Shown here in pieces: positions 15,991-24,417 of a DNA stretch of 64,000 nucleotides. Numbering within the stretch: position 1 is the first letter of the stretch; every line of letters begins with the position of its first letter. The notes beneath the pieces were generated by a model, which worked only from the letters and a program-made list of their open reading frames with translations, was not told where the DNA came from and did no database searches. A program made the translations under genes and the position numbers. The stretch lies in the NCBI RefSeq assembly GCF_900111175.1, contig NZ_FOGI01000002.1, forward strand, positions 294,022 to 358,021. The letters are read 5' to 3'. The stretch is from Actinokineospora terrae. GTDB lineage: Bacteria > Actinomycetota > Actinomycetes > Mycobacteriales > Pseudonocardiaceae.

Positions 15991-17091
15991 TCAATGAACA
16001 CGAAGGGTGATGGCGGCCACGAGCGCGTCCACCTCGGCTTCCCCGGTCCAGTAGTGCGGCGCCGCGCGGACGAGTCCATCCGGGTGCGACACGTGGATGC
16101 CGGAGGCCACGAGTTCGGTTGCCAGCGCGACGGATTCCACCGCTGGGTGGCTGAACCCGACGATGCCGGACCACGCGTCGTCCTCGGTGCTCGCGGAAAT
16201 GGCGCACCCGGCGTTGCGCAGTCCGGCGCAGAGCCGCTGTGTCAAACGGCGCACCCGGTCGGCGATCGCCGCGATGCCCACTTCGGACACTTCGGCCAGC
16301 GTCTCGGCGAGTCCCACCATGCCGAGCACGTCGTACATCCCACCCTCGGCGCGCGCGGCCGTGGGCAGTGGTGACAGGTCGTAGCGGAAGTGCCCGGCGC
16401 CCTTGGTGAGCATGTCGTTGGCGCCCTGGAAGCCGAACCACCCACCCGGCAGGCGCAGTCGCGGCAGGTGCTCGCGGCGGCAGAAGAAGATCCCGGTGCC
16501 GACCGGACCGCAGAGCCACTTGTGCGCGCCCGCGGCGAGGAAGTCGACCGGGGTGTCGGCCATCGACAGCGGCAGCACCCCGAGGCTCTGCACCGCGTCC
16601 ACGCTGACCAGGGCGCCTGCCCGGTGGGCGAGCGCGCACACGGCGTCGAGGTCGATGCGGAAGCCGGTGGCGAAGTTGACGTGGCTGACCGCGACCAGCC
16701 GGGTGGCGGGGCCGATGGCGGCCTCGACGTCCTCCAACCGGTACCCGCCGTCGCGCATCGGCACCCAGACCAGCCGGGCACCGCGGGCCCGCCACGGGTG
16801 GACGTTGGCGGGGAAGTCCCGGTCGAACACCACGACCTCGTCGCCCGGCCGCCAGTCCAGGCCGTCGGCGACCAGGTGCAGGCCGGTCGAGGTGTTGGTG
16901 ACGAGGGCGATCTCGTCGGTCGAGCAGGCCAGCAGGTCGGCGGCCAGTGCCCGGGCCCGGCGGCGCGCGGGGAAGATGCGGCCGATCTCGGCGCTGCCGT
17001 GCGGGAGGACGTCGACCAGCGCGTCGCGCATGGCGGTGACGGCCGGTTGGCGGAGCTTGCCGAGTCCCGCGTAGTCGAGGTAGGCGGTCAC
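15991..17091 (-). CDS. Class V aminotransferase / cysteine-desulfurase-like PLP enzyme
   Basis: A 366-residue fold-type I PLP enzyme of the class V group (isopenicillin-N epimerase or cysteine desulfurase-like). Visible features are LDYAGLGKL at the N-terminus, TNTSTGLHLVADGL in the cofactor pocket, the PLP Asp region LVSVDAVQSLGVLP, and AAGAHKWLCGP carrying the Schiff-base Lys. The C-terminal domain ends VRAAPHYWTGEAEVDALV. Its GTG 17091 overlaps the MFS stop (GTGA). About 110 bases separate it from the peptide gene. Possible roles are sulfur or cysteine chemistry on the peptide, epimerisation, or an unrelated amino-acid reaction; sequence alone does not decide. Confidence 0.85.
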   Translation of the reverse strand: MTAYLDYAGLGKLRQPAVTAMRDALVDVLPHGSAEIGRIFPARRRARALAADLLACSTDEIALVTNTSTGLHLVADGLDWRPGDEVVVFDRDFPANVHPWRARGARLVWVPMRDGGYRLEDVEAAIGPATRLVAVSHVNFATGFRIDLDAVCALAHRAGALVSVDAVQSLGVLPLSMADTPVDFLAAGAHKWLCGPVGTGIFFCRREHLPRLRLPGGWFGFQGANDMLTKGAGHFRYDLSPLPTAARAEGGMYDVLGMVGLAETLAEVSEVGIAAIADRVRRLTQRLCAGLRNAGCAISASTEDDAWSGIVGFSHPAVESVALATELVASGIHVSHPDGLVRAAPHYWTGEAEVDALVAAITLRVH

Positions 17092-18266
17092 CGGACACGC
17101 AACCGGACAGCGGCGACGGCGGCGACCACGAGCGGGACGCCGTGCAGCAGCAACACCCACTGCGGCACGATGTCCGGGGTGAGCAGCAGGCTGGTCGCGA
17201 GCAGCCCGGCCATGAACCCGCTGTTCACGACGATCTGGGACAGGCCGAACACCGGTCCGCGCCGCTCGTCGGGCAGGCGTTGCACGGCCTGCTTGAACGC
17301 GACCTCGCTGAAGGCGTCCCCGATCCCGGCGAGCGCGGCGCAGGCCAGGCGCAGTCCCCAGTCGTCGAACCAGAAGATGCCGATGAACCCGAGCGACATG
17401 ACGATCGTGGCGAGGCAGAACACCACCCCAGGCGCGCGGGCGATGAGGCTGGTCGCCAGCGGGCGCAAGACGAACCCGGCGAGCAGCAGCCCGGCCGCCC
17501 AGACACCCCAGATGAGGCCCGCGACCTGGGTGGGTGTCGCCGGGTTCAGCTCGCTGCCGAGGATGGGGATGCCGACGTGCTGCGACGAACTGCCGAACGC
17601 GTCGAGGCAGCGGACCACGAACAGCGGCACCAGCCCGGCGGCGACGACCGCGGGCCAGACGACCTTCTTGTCGGTTGTGTCCGCGGTGGGGCCGTTCTCC
17701 CGGAAGGGGACGCGGATCGCGACGAGCACGAGCGCGGAAAGGGCGTAGCTGGCGGCGTCGAGGGCGAAGACGCCTTGGAACCCGATGAGCGGCACGGCCA
17801 ACGCGGACAGGCTCATGCCGAGCATGAACGCGACGCCCTTGAGCGCGGCGAGCACGCTGTTGACCAGCTGCGTCCTCTCGCCCGCCAGCACCGGTGTCGC
17901 CGCGCTCAACGTGCCCTCGAACACCGACCGCCCGATGCCGACCAGGAACACCGCGACGTAGAGCTGCGGCTGCCCGGGCAGCAGGGCGAGGGTGAGCAGC
18001 GCCGCCATCCGCACCAGGTCGGCGGTGATCATCACCGCCCGCCGGTCCCACCGCGCGCCGTGCGCGTGCCCGAGCCTGCCCCCCACGATCGCCCCCGCGT
18101 ACAGGGACACGCTCACCAACCCCGTGGCCAACGCCGACCGGCTCGACTCCCACACGAAGATCGACAAACACACGAAGTCCAACGCGTACCCGACATCGGA
18201 CACCACCTTGGCCCCCAGCAACAACCCCAGCTGCCGCCGCGCCACAACCCCACTGCTCTCCACCAC
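17088..18266 (-). CDS. MFS exporter of the peptide cluster
   Basis: A 392-residue, 12-helix permease of the enterobactin/macrolide exporter-like type. It opens RRQLGLLLGAKVVSDVGYAL, has the cytoplasmic loop GHAHGARWDRRAVM after helix 2, and the second-half repeat AFSEVAFKQAVQRLPDERRG. It heads the PLP enzyme gene, with which it overlaps by four bases. Export of the cluster product, or of a small compound, is the natural inference; nothing shows the substrate. Confidence 0.85.
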   Translation of the reverse strand: MVESSGVVARRQLGLLLGAKVVSDVGYALDFVCLSIFVWESSRSALATGLVSVSLYAGAIVGGRLGHAHGARWDRRAVMITADLVRMAALLTLALLPGQPQLYVAVFLVGIGRSVFEGTLSAATPVLAGERTQLVNSVLAALKGVAFMLGMSLSALAVPLIGFQGVFALDAASYALSALVLVAIRVPFRENGPTADTTDKKVVWPAVVAAGLVPLFVVRCLDAFGSSSQHVGIPILGSELNPATPTQVAGLIWGVWAAGLLLAGFVLRPLATSLIARAPGVVFCLATIVMSLGFIGIFWFDDWGLRLACAALAGIGDAFSEVAFKQAVQRLPDERRGPVFGLSQIVVNSGFMAGLLATSLLLTPDIVPQWVLLLHGVPLVVAAVAAVRLRVR

Positions 18267-18314
18267 CGCCCCATCTAAGCCCGGCGGTCAACCCGATCAG
18301 TCACAGAGCGGTGG

Positions 18315-18563
18315 CTAGTCGGCGGTCGGGTCGGGGACGACCTCGGTCAGCCCCGCCGACGGGCAGCCGGGAGCACCGCAGTCCTCATCAGGATCAGTGT
18401 CGACGTCGGCCAACTCGTGTTCGAACTCGTAGTGGAAGCACACGTAGTGCATCCGCTCGAACGTCTCGTAGCGATCCCGGTTGATCCGGACCGGCCGTCC
18501 ACACCGACGACATCTCACGTCGTCTCCGTCATCGGACACCAGCGAATCATCGCAGGTCAGCAC
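18315..18563 (-). CDS. Small zinc-ribbon protein
   Basis: An 82-residue acidic protein with a rubredoxin-like knuckle VRCRRCGRPVRI, then HYVCFHYEFEHE, and a CGAPGC near the C-terminus, consistent with one bound zinc. The GTG at 18563 is the longest start; a shorter GTG (VSDDGDDVRC) is possible. It ends 48 bases before the MFS start and may share its transcript. The function is unknown. Confidence 0.6.
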   Translation of the reverse strand: MLTCDDSLVSDDGDDVRCRRCGRPVRINRDRYETFERMHYVCFHYEFEHELADVDTDPDEDCGAPGCPSAGLTEVVPDPTAD

Positions 18564-18569
18564 AAGTGC

Positions 18570-19010
18570 TCAGGGGGCACCGCTGAAGAGCTTGGTGAGG
18601 TTGTTCTCGGTGTCGGTGGCCAGCTTCTCGAAGGCGATCTTGGCGACCGGGGTGGCGAGTTTGGCCACGCCGTGGAAGTCGATGTGGGCGTGGTAGGTCA
18701 GTTCGGACTCGCCGGGGGATGAGCCTGGGGTCACTCGGATGTCGTCGGTGGATGTCGCTGTGTTGTTCTTGCCGATGAACTTCAGGTGCCCCGGCTCGGA
18801 GGTGACGAGTTCGTAGGTCAGTTCGGTTTCCGAGCCGAGGAACTTGGAGACGTTGTGCCAGGTGGAGCCGACGCGGATGGGGCCGTCGTCGAGGCGGCGG
18901 CAGGAGACTGTGCCGGGGTCCCACTCCTCGGTCCGCGCGAAGTCCTTGAGGTAGTCCACGACCGCCTCGGGGGTCGCGTGGACGGTGAAGGTGCGCTGGA
19001 CGTCGACCAT
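18570..19010 (-). CDS. SRPBCC-family polyketide-cyclase/START-like protein
   Basis: A 146-residue single-domain protein with the SRPBCC pattern: TFTVHATPEAVVDYLKDFAR, EEWDPGTVSCRRLDDGPI, GSTWHNVSKF, and a long C-terminal helix (FHGVAKLATPVAKIAFEKL). The ATG follows AGGAGA. Such proteins bind lipids or aromatic small molecules in a deep pocket. No operon partner is obvious; the small zinc-ribbon gene lies 6 bases downstream. Confidence 0.8.
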   Translation of the reverse strand: MVDVQRTFTVHATPEAVVDYLKDFARTEEWDPGTVSCRRLDDGPIRVGSTWHNVSKFLGSETELTYELVTSEPGHLKFIGKNNTATSTDDIRVTPGSSPGESELTYHAHIDFHGVAKLATPVAKIAFEKLATDTENNLTKLFSGAP

Positions 19011-19099
19011 GGGGGTTCTCCTACGTCGGGCGGAAACGCTATGCCCGGGGATGCCTCAACGGTCGAAGCGGCAAACGCGACGAACCACACCCCCGGCGC

Positions 19100-21361
19100 T
19101 CAGACTTCGGGGCCCAGGGTGAACCACACCGTCGTGCCCTCGGCGGGGGTGGACTCCAGGCGCAGGTGGCCGTTGTGGCGTTCGACGATGCGGGACACGA
19201 TCGCCAGGCCCGCGCCGTGGCCGCCGCCGTGGGAGTCGCGGGGGTGCAGGCGGCGGAACAGGCGGAAGACGTCCTCCTGGTGCGCCTGCGGGATCCCGAT
19301 GCCGTTGTCGCGGACGAACAGGGTCGCGCCGACCGCGCCGACCGCCACCGTGCGCGGGGGCTCCGGGTTGGCGTACTTCGCGGCGTTGACCAGCAGGTTC
19401 ACCAGGATCTCCTGGAGCCGCTCGGCGTCGGCGACCACCACGACCCCCGGCTCGGGCAGGATCACCTCGACCGCGCGCTCGGCGAGCCGGATGCCCGCGA
19501 CCTCCATGGCCTGCTCGGTGGCGGCCCGCAGGTCGACCTCGACCGGGTGCAGCGCGCCCTGGCCGAGCTGGGCGAAGTGCAGCAGGCTGTTGATCAGCTC
19601 GTCCATCCGCTGGGCCAGCTTCTGGATGGTGCCCAGCCTGCGCGCGGTGGTGGTGTCGAGGTCGGGGGCGTCCTCGGTGATGAACGCCGCCGTGGTCGCG
19701 ATGCCCCGCAGCGGTTCCTTCATCTCGTGCGCGGCGACGTGGGTGAAGGTGTCGAGGTCGTCGTTGGCGCGGCGCAGTTCGTCGTTGAGGGCGGACAGCT
19801 CGGACGCGCGGCGCAGGGCGGCGGTGCGCAGCGCGCTGCCGAACTCCTCCGCGACCGCCGCGTCACCCGCGGTCCACGGCAGACAACGCCCCCGCACCAC
19901 GGCCTGGTAGACCGCCGACGACCCGCGCGGGGTGAGCCGCTGCCCGTGCGGTCCCAGACGGACAGGCTGGGCCGGGTCAGTCGCCCAGGTGCGGGACGCG
20001 CGCCGCTCACCGCGGGTCCAGACGACCAGGTCATCCCCACCGTCCAAAGACAGCACCAATACGCCGCTCAGCTCGGCAGCGCTACCGACGAACGCCGGGT
20101 CTAGCTCGGCGAGACTCTCGCAGCTCCACACCCGCCCTGCGGCCAACGGCGGCACATGACCCCACAGTGCCTCTATGACGCGTGGGTCCAGCGGCGCGCC
20201 CTCGGCGGCGGTCTGACCCGCGAACCGCACCAGCACGGCGTCGGCCTGGACGAGGGCGATCAGCTCGTCGCTGTTGGCCAGCAGCGACCCGGGCAGATCC
20301 GAGTACGGACCGGTGAGCAGGCTCAACAGCGCTGTGCGGGCGTGCTGGCGGGCGATGGTGGCCTCGGTGTCCTGCAGGGCCGCCAGCTGCAGCGACAGCG
20401 TGACGCCGAAGAACTCGCAGGCCGCCCTGACCTCGGCGCTGAGCTTGCGGGGCGCGAGGCCGTGGCAGGCGATGAGCCCCCACAGCCTGCCGTCGTTGAG
20501 CAGCGACACCGACATCGACGACCGCACGCCGATGTTGCGCAGGTACTCCAGGTGGAACCCGGACACCGTCCGCAGCGCCGAGTCCGACAGGTCCAGCGGC
20601 TCGCCCACCTGCGGGACCAGCAGCGCGGTGTCGTCGTCGACGTCGTGGATGACCCGGATCCAGTTGCGCTCGTAGAGCCTGCGGGCCTGCGGCGGGATGT
20701 CTGTGGCCGGGAACCAGAGCCCCAGCCACGGCTCCACCCCCTCGGCGCGCGACTCGGCGATCACCTCGCCCGGCCCGGCCTGGCCCTCGAACCGGTAGGC
20801 GACCACCCGGTCGTAGCCGGTCAGCGCCCGGATCTCGGCGACCGCGGCGGCGCACACGTCGACCACGGTGCGGCCGTGCTGGAGCTTGGCCAGCGCGGCG
20901 CGGACCGCGGGGTAGAAGTGCGAGAACACGAACGGGCGCTCGGCGGTGGCCGGTTCCAGCTCGACGACGAGCCGCCCGTCGGCGCGGTACACCGTGGCGT
21001 CGAACTCGCGCCCGGCCACGGTGAGGCTGAGCAGCCCGCGGTCGCCGGTGGGGGCGTCGAGCGTGCGGTGCACGGCGGCCAGCGCGTCCGCACCGAAAAG
21101 GGCCTCGGCGGACGACCCGAGCACCGCGTCCTGGCTGAGGCCGAGCAGCGACTCGCAGTTGGAGCTGACGACCTCGACCCGCCCGTCCGCGCCGATGGCC
21201 AGCAGGGCCCCGTAGGACTGGATGCCGCCGAGCCGGTGGATCGGCTCGTTCAGGCAGACCGACAGGTCGAACGAGGTCCCGGATTCCACCTCGGCGGCCC
21301 TGGCGCGGTCGTCCGGCTGCCAGACCGTGTCGTCGCCAGTGCCCACACCCACCCCGTTCAC
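19100..21361 (-). CDS. Bacteriophytochrome-type sensor histidine kinase
   Basis: A 753-residue kinase with PAS-GAF-PHY-kinase order. Near the N-terminus VCLNEPIHRLGGIQSYGALL matches the bacteriophytochrome block and keeps the biliverdin-binding Cys (about residue 36). The GAF domain has FPATDIPPQARRLYERNWIR with the invariant DIP and LWGLIACHG with the chromophore His. The dimerisation helix carries AAHEMKEPLRG (His about 545); the ATPase domain has NLLVNAAKYA, VRDNGIGIP and HGAGLAIVSRIVERH. It should bind a bilin and control a response regulator by phosphorylation. The GTG at 21361 follows GGGGA; two more in-frame GTGs lie within 15 bases. A PP2C phosphatase and CheY-like gene are divergent. 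Confidence 0.88.
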   Translation of the reverse strand: MNGVGVGTGDDTVWQPDDRARAAEVESGTSFDLSVCLNEPIHRLGGIQSYGALLAIGADGRVEVVSSNCESLLGLSQDAVLGSSAEALFGADALAAVHRTLDAPTGDRGLLSLTVAGREFDATVYRADGRLVVELEPATAERPFVFSHFYPAVRAALAKLQHGRTVVDVCAAAVAEIRALTGYDRVVAYRFEGQAGPGEVIAESRAEGVEPWLGLWFPATDIPPQARRLYERNWIRVIHDVDDDTALLVPQVGEPLDLSDSALRTVSGFHLEYLRNIGVRSSMSVSLLNDGRLWGLIACHGLAPRKLSAEVRAACEFFGVTLSLQLAALQDTEATIARQHARTALLSLLTGPYSDLPGSLLANSDELIALVQADAVLVRFAGQTAAEGAPLDPRVIEALWGHVPPLAAGRVWSCESLAELDPAFVGSAAELSGVLVLSLDGGDDLVVWTRGERRASRTWATDPAQPVRLGPHGQRLTPRGSSAVYQAVVRGRCLPWTAGDAAVAEEFGSALRTAALRRASELSALNDELRRANDDLDTFTHVAAHEMKEPLRGIATTAAFITEDAPDLDTTTARRLGTIQKLAQRMDELINSLLHFAQLGQGALHPVEVDLRAATEQAMEVAGIRLAERAVEVILPEPGVVVVADAERLQEILVNLLVNAAKYANPEPPRTVAVGAVGATLFVRDNGIGIPQAHQEDVFRLFRRLHPRDSHGGGHGAGLAIVSRIVERHNGHLRLESTPAEGTTVWFTLGPEV

Positions 21362-21439
21362 CGTCCCCGAGCCGCGCGGCCGGGCCCGGGGGCAGACCCT
21401 ACAGTTGGACCGGCGTCCCCGAACGAGCGAAGTGGAAGT

Positions 21440-23353
21440 GTGCACCCCAACCGACAGGGCCACTGGCCGGACCGACTGCACAGGCTGTGGCGGTCCGCGT
21501 TCGCGGCCGTGAGCACCCGGCAGTTCGCGCACGAGCTCTACACCGGCCTGCTCGTGCTCCCCGGCGTCCGCGCCGTGCTCGGTGCCCGCCTCTCGCCCGC
21601 CGACGAGGTCCTCGTCACCCGCTGGGCGGACGAGTCCGGGCTGTCCAGCGGACCGAGGGGGCTCGCCGCCGACGCCACCGAGCTGCCCTCCGACCCCGGT
21701 GAGTACCTGCTGCCGTTGGCCGAGCTGACCCGGCGCTCCCCCGGTATGGCCGCCAGGGTGGCCGCGGTGGGGGGCGACGGGCTGCTGATGACGGTCTTCG
21801 GCGTCGCCGAGAGCGGGCGGGGGCTGATCGCGCTGGCCACCTCGGCCCGGGAGAGCGACGTCGACGAGCTCCGCACCGCGTTGACGCAGGTGGTCGAGCT
21901 GGTGGTCGCCGCGGACCACCGGATCAGCGAGCAGCGCGCCCTGGAGGACCACCAGGCGCTCGACGCGCTGCTGGCGGAGGCGTCGCTGCGGATGGACGCC
22001 TCGCTCGACATCGCCGACACGCTGCGCGCGGTGCTGCGGATGGTCGTCCCGGCGCTGGCCGACGGCGCGGCCATCCACATCCGGCGCGACGAGTTGATGG
22101 TGCAGATCGCCGCCGCCCACGTCGACGCGCGGCGGGAGCGGCTGCTGGCCGAGCACCTGCGGGGCGGGCGCTGGGCGGGTGAGCCGGTCGTCACGGGCAC
22201 GGCCAGGGCGGTCGACGGCCCGTACCCGGCGGGGCTGCCGGTCGAGGTGGGCCTGGACACGATGACGATGGGGGTCCTGCGCGCGCGGGGGCGCGACGTC
22301 GGCCTGCTCACGTTCTTCCACCGCGGCCAGTCCGACCGGCGGGTGTCCACCCGGTTCCTGCACGACCTGGCCGGGCGCGCGGCGCTGGCGATCGACAACG
22401 CGACCCTCTACGAGCAGCGCCGCCACGACGTCACCTCGCTGCAGCAGCACCTGCTGCCCGCGGTCCTGCCGACCGTGCCGGGGCTGGAGTTCGCGGCCGG
22501 GTACAACGCGGCCGACCACGCGCTGGAGGTGGGCGGCGACTTCTACGGTGTCGTCGACCAGCCGGACGGCACGGTGGTGGCGCTGGTCGGCGACGTCTGC
22601 GGGCGCGGCGCGGCGGCCACGGCGGTCACCGGTCTGGCCCGGCACACCCTGGAGACGGTGCTCGCCCAGGGCGGACCGGCGCCACACGCGCTCGACATCC
22701 TCAACCGCAAGATGCTGCGCGAGCGGATCTCGCGGTTCCTGACGATCGCCACGGCGACGTTGTCGCAGCGTGAGCGGGGTGAGGTGCTGGTCGAGACCCA
22801 GTCGGCCGGGCACCCGCCGCCGCTGGTCGTGCGCCGGGACGGGTCCGTGGAGGAGTCGGGGTGCCGTGGGCGGCTCGTGGGGGTGCTGCCGCGGTTGGAC
22901 CTGCGCCCCGGTGTGAGCACGCTGCTGCCCGGGGAGCTGTTGGTGCTGTTCTCCGATGGGCTGATCGAGGCGCGCGACGCCGATGGGGGCTTCTATGGCG
23001 ACACCGAGCTGAACCTGACTCTGACCCGGTCGCGTGATCTACCGCTGCCCGCGATGGTTGACGCTCTCTTGGCCGGTTCTGACCGGTACCACGTGAACGA
23101 CGACGTCGCGGTGCTCGTGGTCCGCAACCTGGGCGTCACCACTCTTGACCGCGAGCTGCCGCCGGACGAGATGCCGGGTGCTGTTACCGACGCACTGCGG
23201 CAGCTCGGCCACCCGGCGGCACTCCCCGACCACCTGCTCCAGTTCACCGCCCCCTGCGCGATCACCGCGAAGGTCTCGGGCGACGCGACGTGGGCGCGGA
23301 TCGAGCTCACGAACCCCAACGGAGGAACCGCGTGGACCGAACTGACAGCGTGA
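21440..23353 (+). CDS. GAF-PP2C (SpoIIE/RsbU-like) phosphatase
   Basis: A 637-residue cytoplasmic protein. The N-terminal 170 residues are of unknown fold, a GAF-like sensor spans about 180-330, and a PP2C/SpoIIE catalytic domain spans about 340-560 (LQQHLLPAVLPTVPGLEFAA, LEVGGDFYGVV, VVALVGDVCGRGAAATAV, LLVLFSDGLIEARDADG, NDDVAVLVVRN). The metal-binding aspartates are kept. The extra C-terminal 80 residues contain a second small beta domain. It is expected to dephosphorylate an anti-sigma antagonist or similar partner. The start is GTG 21440. Its last codons overlap the response-regulator gene, so the pair is coupled. Confidence 0.87.
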   Translation: MHPNRQGHWPDRLHRLWRSAFAAVSTRQFAHELYTGLLVLPGVRAVLGARLSPADEVLVTRWADESGLSSGPRGLAADATELPSDPGEYLLPLAELTRRSPGMAARVAAVGGDGLLMTVFGVAESGRGLIALATSARESDVDELRTALTQVVELVVAADHRISEQRALEDHQALDALLAEASLRMDASLDIADTLRAVLRMVVPALADGAAIHIRRDELMVQIAAAHVDARRERLLAEHLRGGRWAGEPVVTGTARAVDGPYPAGLPVEVGLDTMTMGVLRARGRDVGLLTFFHRGQSDRRVSTRFLHDLAGRAALAIDNATLYEQRRHDVTSLQQHLLPAVLPTVPGLEFAAGYNAADHALEVGGDFYGVVDQPDGTVVALVGDVCGRGAAATAVTGLARHTLETVLAQGGPAPHALDILNRKMLRERISRFLTIATATLSQRERGEVLVETQSAGHPPPLVVRRDGSVEESGCRGRLVGVLPRLDLRPGVSTLLPGELLVLFSDGLIEARDADGGFYGDTELNLTLTRSRDLPLPAMVDALLAGSDRYHVNDDVAVLVVRNLGVTTLDRELPPDEMPGAVTDALRQLGHPAALPDHLLQFTAPCAITAKVSGDATWARIELTNPNGGTAWTELTA

Positions 23354-23784
23354 TCGACGACAACCTGGTCCTGGTCGTCGAGGACAGCGAGGTCGACCGC
23401 GAGGCCATCGACCGCGCCCTGTCGCGCTCCCACCCCGAGCTGGTCCTCGAGTTCCTCCCCGACGGCAACACCGTCCTCGACCGCCTCCGCGACCGGTCCC
23501 GCCCCCGCCCCTCCCTCATGTTCCTCGACCTCTCCATGCCCGGCGTCGACGGCTACGGCGTCCTGTCCTCCGTCCGCGCCGACCCGACCTTCGCCGACCT
23601 GACCATCATCGTGCTCACCTCCTCCACCACCTCAGCCGACATCGACCGCTGCTACGCGGCGGGCGCGGACAGCTACATCTACAAACCGGTCAACTTCGCC
23701 CTCTTCCGCACAGTCCTCCAAGGCGCCGTCGACTACTGGCACTCCCTACCCCCCAGCAACGCCCTACCACCCAACGCCCCGTGA
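23332..23784 (+). CDS. CheY-like response regulator (Rcp1 type)
   Basis: A 150-residue stand-alone receiver domain. It has the acidic pair VVEDSEVD, the phospho-acceptor in LMFLDLSMPGVDGYG, the switch Thr/Ser IIVLTSS and the lysine YIYKPVNF. No output domain follows. GTG 23332 has GGAGGA 5 bases upstream and lies within the end of the phosphatase gene. Single-domain regulators with this DGYGVL and YKPV pattern are typical partners of phytochrome kinases such as Cph1/Rcp1, which fits the divergent kinase at 19100-21361. Confidence 0.9.
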   Translation: MDRTDSVIDDNLVLVVEDSEVDREAIDRALSRSHPELVLEFLPDGNTVLDRLRDRSRPRPSLMFLDLSMPGVDGYGVLSSVRADPTFADLTIIVLTSSTTSADIDRCYAAGADSYIYKPVNFALFRTVLQGAVDYWHSLPPSNALPPNAP

Positions 23785-23835
23785 CACCTCGGTGACAGGG
23801 CGCGAGAGAGTCCACCGTGGACACCCGACCCCCGC

Positions 23836-24348
23836 TCAGCTCGCGGCCCGCCACGAGTCCGGGGTGAGCAGCGGCGGCGCGACCTGGACCACCTCGATCC
23901 GCGGATCCCAGTCGTCCGTCGGCTCCAGCAACCGGACGAGGAACTCGCGATCCGGGTACGCCTCCAGCAGCCTGGCCCGCCAGGCCCGCACCAGCACCTG
24001 CCCGAGCTCCCGGGACGTGTCCATGTGCCAGTCGCCCAGGTCGTACCACTGCCTGAACAGGTAGCACAGCTCGAACCAGTTGAAGCTGTCCACGGCGTCC
24101 GTCCACGACGACGAACTGTCGCCTCGTTGCGCCAACCGACCGATGACTTCGTCGTACACGTTCCCGTCCAGGACGATGATCACCGCACCCTCCACCTCGA
24201 CGAGCTTCGGCCAGAACAGGTACGTGTACTTGAGTGCGGTGAGGAGATCGCCTTCCTCGCTCACGTAGGCGGCAGACGGCATCTTCCCGCCCTGGTGCGG
24301 GCGGAAGAGTGCCTCCGCCACCACGTCTCGCGCGTCGGGTTCGTCCAT
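23836..24348 (-). CDS. Hypothetical protein, Trp/Tyr-rich
   Basis: A 170-residue soluble protein of no recognised family. It begins MDEPDARDVVAEALF, has a beta-rich middle (VEVEGAVIIVLDGNVYDEV) and an aromatic helix (FNWFELCYLFRQWYDLGDWH). No signal peptide or membrane helix is seen. It stands alone, convergent with the response regulator. Confidence 0.6.
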   Translation of the reverse strand: MDEPDARDVVAEALFRPHQGGKMPSAAYVSEEGDLLTALKYTYLFWPKLVEVEGAVIIVLDGNVYDEVIGRLAQRGDSSSSWTDAVDSFNWFELCYLFRQWYDLGDWHMDTSRELGQVLVRAWRARLLEAYPDREFLVRLLEPTDDWDPRIEVVQVAPPLLTPDSWRAAS

Positions 24349-24417
24349 TCCGGAGATACTCCCGGCGGCCGAGCCCCGCTGTCACCGCCTTTTCAGCGGC
24401 CCCGGGTGTGCGGCGGT

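Noticed and set aside
15991-18291. Single 766-codon minus-strand frame spanning the MFS and PLP genes, read as a fusion protein
   Set aside because: The first part is out of frame with the MFS gene and is low-complexity. The MFS stop and the PLP GTG overlap properly, so these are two genes.
19100-22813. Phytochrome kinase with a 480-residue N-terminal extension
   Set aside because: The extension lies opposite the PP2C gene, has shadow-like composition and no domain. The PAS/GAF block starts right after the GTG cluster at 21346-21361.
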